Assembly: GCF_008710285.1 (NCBI RefSeq)
Contig: NZ_VYQF01000003.1
Coordinates: 310,001 to 374,000 of the forward strand
Source: Ginsengibacter hankyongi
GTDB lineage: Bacteria > Bacteroidota > Bacteroidia > Chitinophagales > Chitinophagaceae
DNA length: 64,000 nucleotides
Direction: 5' to 3'
The position numbers were made by a program, and so were the translations under genes. The notes under the pieces are model-generated. The model made no database searches and was not told the DNA's origin. It saw only the letters and a list, made by a program, of their open reading frames with translations. Shown here piece by piece: positions 45,799-52,598 of this stretch (positions are counted from its first letter, which is position 1; every line of letters starts with the position of its first letter).

Positions 45799-46770
45799 AT
45801 GAAATTGATGACGAGATGGTCTTTGTTCTTGCTTTTAACAATACCTGTGGCAGGATTTTCCCAAAAAACAGATACCCTGATAAACAAGCTGGATAGCTTA
45901 AGCAGGAAGACAGACAGTGCCGGTGGCCAGATCAATAATATTTCACCCAAAGCGTATAATGACGAAACACGCATAACTTTTAATAGTTATTTTACTCTAT
46001 TAGGCAGCGATTTAAAGCAATCTTTTACCAAGCCTTTCCACATGAAGAAGCGCGACTGGGGAAATTTGGGGAAATTTGCATTGGTGGCTGGGGCACTTTC
46101 TTTTGCCGATGAGCCTATTCAACAGGGAGCAGTGAAACTTCGAACCAATCATTCCGGAATTGCCACCACCAGTAAATACATTACCAACTTTGGCGGCATT
46201 TACGAGGCGTACACGTTAGCGGCAATAGGAGCTTACGGTTTTATATTTAAAAAAGTAAAAATGCAAACAACCACTTTACTTGCCACCCAGGCCTATATAG
46301 CCGCCGCCGCCGTAGAGAGTGTTACTAAATTCTTATCCGGGCGAACGCGTCCTTCTTACTATCCACCCGGCACGGAAGCGGAGCCTAGATTCCTGGGACC
46401 CTTTTCAAAAACCGCGACCAGTGCGAGTGGCAAAAAAGTATACAGCTCTTTTCCATCGGGACATACCACCGTGGCATTTGCTGCTGCAACCGTGTTTGCC
46501 TTAGAGTATAAAGACAAACCACTCATCCCGATTGTGGCCTATAGTGCAGCAACCATGATTGGCCTGAGCCGGATTACAGAAAATAAACACTGGAGCACGG
46601 ATGTGCTGGTAGGGGCAGCTTTAGGTTTTTTAACCGGTAAAGAAGTAGTTAATAACTACCACCGCTACTCGAAGTTAAAAGCGCCGGGTCAAAAAAAGAA
46701 TACAGTATCGTTTAACCTCAATTACGCTGCCGGCCATTTTGAGCCGGGATTGGTTTATAAGTTTAGATAG
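45799..46770 (+). CDS. PAP2 family phosphatase with signal peptide
   Basis: 323 residues. Signal peptide (SLFLLLTIPVAGFSQ), then a polar stretch and the acid phosphatase core: KFLSGRTRPSYY (motif 1), SFPSGHTTVAFA (motif 2) and SRITENKHWSTDVLVG (motif 3) with catalytic His residues. Dephosphorylates phospholipids or undecaprenyl pyrophosphate at the membrane. Bacteroidota members with this longer C-terminus are outer-membrane-linked and often co-occur with two-component systems. 150 bp downstream of the kinase. Confidence 0.92.
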   Translation: MKLMTRWSLFLLLTIPVAGFSQKTDTLINKLDSLSRKTDSAGGQINNISPKAYNDETRITFNSYFTLLGSDLKQSFTKPFHMKKRDWGNLGKFALVAGALSFADEPIQQGAVKLRTNHSGIATTSKYITNFGGIYEAYTLAAIGAYGFIFKKVKMQTTTLLATQAYIAAAAVESVTKFLSGRTRPSYYPPGTEAEPRFLGPFSKTATSASGKKVYSSFPSGHTTVAFAAATVFALEYKDKPLIPIVAYSAATMIGLSRITENKHWSTDVLVGAALGFLTGKEVVNNYHRYSKLKAPGQKKNTVSFNLNYAAGHFEPGLVYKFR

Positions 46771-46892
46771 TAAAATCCGGGTTAGCATTTTTGAGCAATA
46801 TTCACGAATTGCCTGTATATAAATAGGATTAAGTGGTTTGTTCGTAAATCATGCAGCAACAGATTTATTAAATTGTAGTAAGTTCCTTAGTG

Positions 46893-46980
46893 ACTTTTGG
46901 TGGGTAGGAAATTCCAGGAGAGCACGAAGCGTTCCTTCGGAACGCCTGGTGTGGTTTTATTGCATCTTCTATCCAAAAGT
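46893..46980. repeat. Compact nested inverted repeat, possible MITE or structured RNA
   Basis: Outer arms ACTTTTGG / CCAAAAGT at 46893-46900 and 46973-46980; inner arms CCAGG / CCTGG and a perfect stem GCGTTCC-TTC-GGAACGC at 46929-46945. It lies in the 366-bp gap between the PAP2 gene and hsdM; the rest of the gap shows nothing I recognise. Short, closed ends and no ORF of its own fit a small non-autonomous repeat. Confidence 0.5.
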
Positions 46981-47136
46981 TGCGCCCGGATGCCTGGCCG
47001 GCGTTTCACGAGTCGATCTCATTTATTGAAAAATTATTGGTCTTAAAATCGGATTACTCTGCATGTAAAGCATTGATTGCGCAATATCGGTATTAGCAAA
47101 GTGAAGACGTTTCTCATTTGAATTAATAATTATATT

Positions 47137-48660
47137 TTAATTATCTTTTACATTCAACGCCGCAATTATCGCTTTAAAACTTTCCAACCCCGCCTCTAAA
47201 TTCTCTACAATATCCAAAGCCAATACATCAGGATCGGGAAGATTATCTAAATCAGCCAATGATTTGTCTTTCAGCCAGGTGATGTCTAAAGATGTTTTAT
47301 CTCTTGCAATGATTTCATCATAAGTAAATTTTCTCCAGCGGCCTTCGGGTCCTGAGCCTGTCGAAGGATCTTCACTGAATGTTTCTTTTCGTTTATGCCT
47401 GTTCGTTGGGTTATAACATTCTATAAAATCTTTTAAGTCATCCAGCTTTAGTGGATTCTTTTTTAAAGTATGGTGAATGTTGGTTCGGTAATCATATATC
47501 CAGACTTCTTTTGTCCATGGGTCTTTGCTGGATGGCTTGCCATCCCAGAATAAAACATTTGCTTTTACTCCATTGGCGTAAAATATTCCCGTGGGTAAAC
47601 GCAGTATTGTATGTAGGTCGGTCGTTTCGAGTAATTTCTTCCTAACGGTTTCTCCTGCCCCACCTTCAAACAAAACATTATCTGGCAATACAACTGCAGC
47701 CAGGCCAGTTGTTTTAAGCATTGACTTTATATGCTGTACAAAGTTGAGTTGCTTGTTGCTGGTAGTCACCCAAAAATCCTGGCGGTTATAAGTGAGTTCT
47801 TCTTTCTCCTGTTCGCCTTCTTCGTTAGTAAAAGTCATGCTGCTTTTTTTACCAAAGGGGGGATTGGCCAGTACATAATCATATCTTGTTTCAGATGCTG
47901 CAATTAATGAATCGTTGGGAGATATCATTACATGATCACTGTCTATATCACCAATATTATGCAGGAACAAATTCATTAAGGCAAGCCTTCTCGTACCTGC
48001 TACAATTTCATTTCCGAAAAACGTATCGTACTTCAAAAATTTCTTTTGTTCCTGGTCGAGGGTATAATTATTTTCATCGGTAATAAAATCATAAGATGCT
48101 AAAAAGAAACCTCCGGTGCCACATGCAGGGTCAGCTATCGTTTTCATGGGCTCGGGGCGCAAACATTCCACCATGCATTTTATCAACGCTCTCGGGGTAA
48201 AGTATTGGCCGGCGCCGCTCTTGGTATCTTCTGCATTTTTCTCCAGCAGGCCTTCATAAATATCGCCTTTGTCTTTTACGCCCATCAGCACCCATTGCTC
48301 CGCATTAATGAGCGCAATGAGTTTATATAATTTTGCCGGGTCTGTTATTTTATTCTGGCTCTTGGTAAATATTTGTCCGAGTATGCCTTTTTCTTTTGCG
48401 AGTTCCCGAAGCAGGTTATTATAATGCACTTCCAGTGCATCACCACTTTTATTGGTAAGTGTTTCCCATGAATAAGCTGCGGGAATGGGCATCGTACGGT
48501 TATATGGGGGCTTATTATATTCATCTGCCATTTTTAAAAAAAGCAAATAAGTAAGCTGCTCTAAATAATCACCATAGCCTACCCCATCATCACGAAGGGT
48601 GTTGCAGAAGGCCCATACTTTAGAGACAATGCTAGAAGTGCTTGTTGTATTGTTGCTCAT
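47137..48660 (-). CDS. hsdM: Type I restriction-modification DNA methyltransferase subunit HsdM
   Basis: 507 residues, full length. Adenine N6-methyltransferase that pairs with HsdS. N-terminal helical domain (SKVWAFCNTLRDDGVGYGDYLEQLTYLLFLKMADE), SAM motif DPACGTGG (177-184) and the catalytic NPPF (266-269, ANPPFGKKS). Near residue 432 the sequence EDPSTGSGPEGRWRK carries an in-frame repeat-derived peptide (see the repeat at 47351). This is the only intact hsdM; hsdS and hsdR lie 6 to 10 kb upstream, with three other modules in between. Confidence 0.95.
   Translation of the reverse strand: MSNNTTSTSSIVSKVWAFCNTLRDDGVGYGDYLEQLTYLLFLKMADEYNKPPYNRTMPIPAAYSWETLTNKSGDALEVHYNNLLRELAKEKGILGQIFTKSQNKITDPAKLYKLIALINAEQWVLMGVKDKGDIYEGLLEKNAEDTKSGAGQYFTPRALIKCMVECLRPEPMKTIADPACGTGGFFLASYDFITDENNYTLDQEQKKFLKYDTFFGNEIVAGTRRLALMNLFLHNIGDIDSDHVMISPNDSLIAASETRYDYVLANPPFGKKSSMTFTNEEGEQEKEELTYNRQDFWVTTSNKQLNFVQHIKSMLKTTGLAAVVLPDNVLFEGGAGETVRKKLLETTDLHTILRLPTGIFYANGVKANVLFWDGKPSSKDPWTKEVWIYDYRTNIHHTLKKNPLKLDDLKDFIECYNPTNRHKRKETFSEDPSTGSGPEGRWRKFTYDEIIARDKTSLDITWLKDKSLADLDNLPDPDVLALDIVENLEAGLESFKAIIAALNVKDN
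47351..47367. repeat. REP-like repeat inside hsdM
   Basis: CCTGAGCCTGTCGAAGG is the core of a widely dispersed repeat that encodes the peptide DPSTGSGPEG in this frame. The same family occurs as a tandem pair in hsdR (57774-57821). The downstream part CTTCGGGTCCTGAGCC makes it partly palindromic. Confidence 0.65.
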
Positions 48661-48682
48661 TGCGTTAATTGTTTTGAACTAT

Positions 48683-48898
48683 GATTTTATTGATTTTTTG
48701 ATTAACTATGATTTTTTATATTCAACTATTATAGGAATCTTTTTGATAGACTTTGATTTTGAATTTTTATAAAATCATAGTATTCATTCTATCATTTTTA
48801 ATCATAGTTCAGACGATTTTATTGATTTTTTGATGAACTATGATTCTTTTTTTAGATAATCATAGTATTCATTCAATCATTTTAATCATAGTCCAGAT
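48683..48898. repeat. Direct-repeat array flanking the GxxExxY cassette, left side
   Basis: A ~41-bp unit of form AATCATAGTATTCATT...AATCATAGTTCAGAC occurs at 48773-48814 and 48858-48898, and a 20-bp unit GATTTTATTGATTTTTTGAT at 48683-48702 and 48815-48834, both followed by AACTATGATT. A third 41-bp copy lies on the other side of the GxxExxY gene at 49283-49325. The array is extremely AT-rich and fills the 225-bp hsdM leader. Confidence 0.75.
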
Positions 48899-49281
48899 TT
48901 TTTAGGTTTCATCATTCTTTTAAATTCGAGGCTTCTGGCGCCAAAATTTATTAGTAATCCTATATCCATCTTATACGCTTCGAGGTAATTGATCGCCTGT
49001 GCCAATTGCACATCATCTAATTGAATGATTGCTTTCAACTCAACCATGATCTTTCCTTCAACAAAAAAATCTACCCTGCGTGTTCCAATATTTTCCCCTT
49101 TATAAAATATTTCCATTTCATGTTCCCTGCTATACGAAATTTTTTGCTGATTCATTTCTACAGCCAATGCCCGCTGGTAAATTACTTCCTGGAAACCGTT
49201 ACCAAGAATGCAGTGTACTTCCATACAACAACCAATAATTCTTCCCGTTAGCTCACTTTCAGGATATTTTTCATTAATCAT
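48886..49281 (-). CDS. GxxExxY family protein
   Basis: 131 residues. Name-giving motif in LGNGFQEVIYQRAL (G-F-Q-E-V-I-Y), and a PD-(D/E)xK-like region RRVDFFVEGKIMVELKAI with Asp and Glu-x-Lys, plus AQAINYLEAYKMDIGLLINFG. A nuclease-like fold is inferred; the role is unproven. The last few codons overlap the repeat copy at 48884-48898. Direct repeats stand on both sides and pieces of hsdM lie beyond them, so the gene and its repeats behave like one mobile cassette. Confidence 0.9.
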   Translation of the reverse strand: MINEKYPESELTGRIIGCCMEVHCILGNGFQEVIYQRALAVEMNQQKISYSREHEMEIFYKGENIGTRRVDFFVEGKIMVELKAIIQLDDVQLAQAINYLEAYKMDIGLLINFGARSLEFKRMMKPKKSGL

Positions 49282-49282
49282 A

Positions 49283-49325
49283 AATCCTAGTATTCATTTA
49301 ATCAAATAAAAATCATAGTTCAGAC
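49283..49325. repeat. Third copy of the ~41-bp cassette repeat, right side
   Basis: AATCCTAGTATTCATTTAAT... to AATCATAGTTCAGAC, close to the copies at 48773 and 48858, and directly next to the hsdM scrap at 49329-49404. It starts 2 bp before the GxxExxY ATG. Confidence 0.75.
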
Positions 49326-49328
49326 AAC

Positions 49329-49404
49329 TGCCATAGCCTACACCACCATCGCGAAGGGTGTTGCAAAAGGCCCATACTTTGGAGACGATTTGATTATTTG
49401 ACAT
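49329..49404 (-). pseudogene. N-terminal scrap of a second hsdM gene
   Basis: Minus-strand ATG at 49404, then MSNNQIVSKVWAFCNTLRDG and GVGYG, which matches residues 1-30 of the intact HsdM except that TTSTSS is reduced to Q; the reading then runs into the repeat and stops. The nucleotide match to the start of intact hsdM (about 48575-48660) is close but imperfect, so this is an older or different allele, not a fresh duplication. It begins 2 bp after the reverse transcriptase stop, the spacing of a former operon gene. Confidence 0.85.
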
Positions 49405-49406
49405 TA

Positions 49407-50975
49407 TTATGATTTCCTAATTAATTTATTTAAAATGTTCCAATGCCTTTTGGTTTGTTGCTTAATTTTATTATTAATCATAATATTGGAAGCTTTATAA
49501 GCGTAAGACAAAAAATTTCCCCAGTTATATGAATCAGATTTGATAAATTTTTTCTCCTCTTCATTCCAGGTATATTTCCTCGTTCTTTTTGCTCCCTTAT
49601 AAGAAAACCTTTTGAATATTCTTCTTTTAAAAATCACTCCACTGTTAACACAAAATCTTCTGTTTGCGTAATGTTTTGCTCTTCGAATAGTACGTTTCAT
49701 TTTTCTATAATATCCAGATAAACTGGCAGATTTTAGAAATACGTGAGAACCATTAAATTCAAAGCCCAAATAAATTAAGTTCTTATTCCAATTAATTACT
49801 CCTTCAAATTCTTGACCGCAAAGAAGTTTGTCATTTTCACGTTTAAAGTGAAAAATTTGTGTCTTATTCTTTTGAATTTCTAAGTCATAGTTTGCAATTT
49901 CTCTATAAATTATTTCTTTTAAATCATCTTTTACTTTCAGTGGGCAAACTATTACTATATCATCGGAATATCGCCTATAAATTCCTTTGTGTAATGAAGT
50001 GAATTTATTTATTATTTTATCAAAGTGTAGAAGATATATGTTGGCTAAAACTGAACTAATTGGTGATCCCTGAGGAATACCAAAATTTCGACGAACAACA
50101 GTTCCATTTTTAAGTCTTTTTGTTTTTGATGGTTGCAATAGTTTACCCTTTAAGTTTAGAAATTCATCTTTACTGCAAAAGGCGATAGCATTTTGGTTTC
50201 TCAAATAACTTATTCTATCAACCTTTTTTTGTTTAATTTCTAAAGGTTGACCAAGCCTATTAATTTTTCTTGTATAAATTTTATCCTTGAATTCCTCAAA
50301 GATGTCCACAATATCAACGTAACTAAATCGCGTTATGTTTTTAAATACATTAAAATGATCTGGCGGTAGCTTTTCATTTTCGCCCTCCTTCCTGATAACT
50401 TCGGCCCAGGTTTTTCTAAGCTTTGTGTGGTTAAGATTGTCAAAAAAGCAGGATATATCAAAGGCAATTACCGCAAAATCATTTTCCTTATAATTTACTA
50501 TGTGTTTAAAAACATCGTTCGCGAATTCAATATTACACTTATTAGCATAATCTGGTTTTTTTGAATCTATTGGAATTGTGCGGTACGCATTTACAACTTC
50601 ATTTAGATTGTATTCGGGATCTTTTATTTTATTCTCATAGCAATCTGAAAGGAATTTTGTGTAATAGCTGAAGATTAATGAATCAAGATGGCTGGCATAA
50701 AACAATTCTCTTTTTTTTACATCAGCCTTCCTCAAAGGCTTGTTTTGGTTTCTATAATGATCATGAACTTTCCCGTCGTTACTTGAATAAACTTTTCGAA
50801 ACTTCTTGACTTTTGAGGTTTTATGGATAAAGGGTAAAAAAGAATGTTTTGCAACCTTCTCAGGGTCTGTAACATATTTTTCAATCCATTTGTAACGGTC
50901 ACTATAATTTAAAGGTAATCCGATATGTGGGTACCTCTTTAGTCTAAACCAATCCTTTTGTTCCTTTTCTTTCAT
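49407..50975 (-). CDS. Reverse transcriptase, resembling antiviral Drt2 (DRT2 family)
   Basis: 522 residues. Palm-domain motifs are complete: AFDISCFFDN at 171-180 (Asp173, Asp179), GIPQGSPIS at 299-307, and YSDD at 336-339 followed by NKTQIFHFKREN. The N-terminal part WFRLKRYPHIGLPL, SFLPFIHKTSKVKKFRK, FYASHLDSLIFSYY and NKCNIEFANDVF resembles Drt2-type antiviral reverse transcriptases (pattern recognition, not a search). No retron VTG motif, no intron maturase domain. A 400-bp structured leader precedes it, as DRT2 needs. Group II intron RT is rejected; another UG-group RT is the main alternative. Confidence 0.8.
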   Translation of the reverse strand: MKEKEQKDWFRLKRYPHIGLPLNYSDRYKWIEKYVTDPEKVAKHSFLPFIHKTSKVKKFRKVYSSNDGKVHDHYRNQNKPLRKADVKKRELFYASHLDSLIFSYYTKFLSDCYENKIKDPEYNLNEVVNAYRTIPIDSKKPDYANKCNIEFANDVFKHIVNYKENDFAVIAFDISCFFDNLNHTKLRKTWAEVIRKEGENEKLPPDHFNVFKNITRFSYVDIVDIFEEFKDKIYTRKINRLGQPLEIKQKKVDRISYLRNQNAIAFCSKDEFLNLKGKLLQPSKTKRLKNGTVVRRNFGIPQGSPISSVLANIYLLHFDKIINKFTSLHKGIYRRYSDDIVIVCPLKVKDDLKEIIYREIANYDLEIQKNKTQIFHFKRENDKLLCGQEFEGVINWNKNLIYLGFEFNGSHVFLKSASLSGYYRKMKRTIRRAKHYANRRFCVNSGVIFKRRIFKRFSYKGAKRTRKYTWNEEEKKFIKSDSYNWGNFLSYAYKASNIMINNKIKQQTKRHWNILNKLIRKS

Positions 50976-50989
50976 TCAAAAAAAAGTGA

Positions 50990-51377
50990 GTAGTGAAGAC
51001 CCAATGCGAAGCTATTTGCTTTTAGAATTGGTTGCCCAATTCCTGAAATATGCATGCTTTTACGACACAGAAATGTCGCTCCGACTCAAGCTGGGTAGCG
51101 AAATATTAATTGTACATTTATTAATAAATTCAATAATGAACCTATATAAATATTCAATCGTAAAGGTATTCCCGTCAGTTATTACACTTCTGGGGCATCT
51201 TATAGCCGTAGTTGGAATTGAAATTAATTCAATCCTCCCTTGGATTTCTGAAATACCTTTTCCTCAACAGTTTTTCTTTCGAGCATGTTGAGCTTAACAA
51301 GACTTTCGTCTATACCATAAAACGCATACTTCGGCTCTTCAACTACTCACACTATTTTATATTAACTTAAAATGTTG
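50990..51377 (-). ncRNA. Candidate template ncRNA of the DRT2-like reverse transcriptase
   Basis: Non-coding leader on the RT strand. Possible promoter: TTG at 51412-51414, 21-nt spacer, TATTTTG at 51384-51390. Hairpins on the minus strand: GAATTGG-GCAA-CCAATTC at 51025-51042 (7-bp stem with a GNRA tetraloop), CGACA-loop-TGTCG at 51063-51078, and CTCAAC-loop-GTTGAG at 51263-51292. A frame of exactly 40 codons without a stop (51227-51346) runs between TGA (51347-51349) and TAA (51224-51226). In DRT2 an upstream ncRNA serves as a rolling-circle template. Boundaries here are estimates. Confidence 0.4.
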
Positions 51378-51429
51378 CAATTTCAAAATACAATGTATAA
51401 TTTTTTTACTTCAACTCACACACAGGCCA

Positions 51430-51603
51430 CTCAAACGTCTTCTCTAAAATACTTTACTTAATTCCACGGCCTGTTGCCGAGTATGGGTTATTACAATCTA
51501 ATTCCAGTTCATCACTACTTTTATTGGTAAGTGCCGGCCACAAATACGCTGCAGGTATAGGCATTACACAGTTATACGGCAGCTTGCTATATGTTTGTTG
51601 CAT
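51430..51603 (-). pseudogene. Decayed hsdM/hsdS scrap
   Basis: On the minus strand ATG 51603 gives YSKLPYNCVMPIPAAYLWPALTNKSSDELE, matching residues about 48-78 of HsdM (NKPPYNRTMPIPAAYSWETL ... SGDALEVHY). Within ~30 bp the DNA switches to the 3' end of an hsdS gene: HTRQQAVELSKVF... corresponds to the SLQQAETLRQSILKKAF end of the intact HsdS. So it is a fused remnant of two genes, in an order not expected of either. It begins 16 bp after the HNH gene. Confidence 0.75.
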
Positions 51604-51619
51604 TACTATTCCTCATAAT

Positions 51620-52597
51620 TTAGATTAATCCTAGTTCTTTAGAAATATCGGTTGTTAACTTAGATAATACTCGCTTATGGTAGTCTTCTTCATCTATATA
51701 ATTACTCACAATTAACTTCTTTACTTCTTCTTTATTTTTAAACAGGCTTCCAGAAAAACGAGCATAAAGTTCATTTATATATTCTTCATTATATACAATA
51801 GATTTCTGTATCAGTTCATCCACATAGTCTTTATGCATATTATAAAGTTTGGTCAATTGAAATGTGGTAATGTTTTCAAATGCTGCTTTAACCTTTTCTC
51901 CATTCCAGGTTGATAAATTCCCTTTCCTAAATCGTATTCGGTATGCTTCGGACTTTCCATTAATAAATCCAATGTTTTTAGGCTTAATTGAAAAAACAAT
52001 ATTTTGTCCAAATCCTTCAAGGTATGGGTGGATGTTTTTTTTAAGACTAAATTCTTTGAACCCCTTAAAATTAGAATTACAAACATGACAACTTGGTACA
52101 AGATTATAAAAACTTAAAGCCAAATAGGGATATGCAGATTTTGAAAAGAAATGATCATATTCGAATCTAGTTCCTTTTATAGAATCATTCCCTAAAAGGA
52201 AAGTGTAGGTCCGATTGCAATACGGGCAAACTGTAATGCCTATTTTTTTTGCTAATTCATACGCTCTCCATTTATCATAATCTTCATAATAGAAAGCATT
52301 TAATATCTCCGCTTTCAATGCATCATTTAATATGTGTCCATGAGTGGAATCAAATAATTGTGCAAATGCACTTAATTCCTTCGGAGGTGCAGTTATAATA
52401 GAAAAGCCTGACGAATCTTTAAGAAGGCTATCTAACAGGTCTTGAAACATTGCCACAATGCCTGGATTCCCTGCGTGTTGACTAATACGCTTTCTTAACC
52501 TAATTTCAATGTTCCATTCTTTGCCAACTTTTTTTGTTAGGTTATTATAATGAAACTTCAAAATTTCTTGTTCATTGTTTAATTGAATTTTAACCAT
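51620..52597 (-). CDS. HNH endonuclease, PtuB/Septu-like
   Basis: 325 residues. HNH treble-clef with paired Cys CPYC (124-127) and CHVC (170-173), the catalytic pair at FEYDHFFSK (Asp148-His149), and Asn165/Asn174 in NLVPSCHVCN. Same arrangement as the HNH proteins that partner AAA ATPases in Septu and in some retron systems. Start codon is 1 bp after the stop of the ATPase gene. Expected to cut nucleic acid when the ATPase senses infection; activity here is inferred. Confidence 0.85.
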   Translation of the reverse strand: MVKIQLNNEQEILKFHYNNLTKKVGKEWNIEIRLRKRISQHAGNPGIVAMFQDLLDSLLKDSSGFSIITAPPKELSAFAQLFDSTHGHILNDALKAEILNAFYYEDYDKWRAYELAKKIGITVCPYCNRTYTFLLGNDSIKGTRFEYDHFFSKSAYPYLALSFYNLVPSCHVCNSNFKGFKEFSLKKNIHPYLEGFGQNIVFSIKPKNIGFINGKSEAYRIRFRKGNLSTWNGEKVKAAFENITTFQLTKLYNMHKDYVDELIQKSIVYNEEYINELYARFSGSLFKNKEEVKKLIVSNYIDEEDYHKRVLSKLTTDISKELGLI

Positions 52598-52598
52598 G

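Noticed and set aside
46838-47029. 63-codon plus-strand ORF
   Set aside because: It covers the nested inverted repeat at 46893-46980 and has no protein-like pattern.
49407-50975. Retron or group II intron reverse transcriptase
   Set aside because: No VTG or NAxxH retron features, no msr/msd-like inverted ends found by eye, no maturase or endonuclease domain, and the protein is longer than retron RTs.
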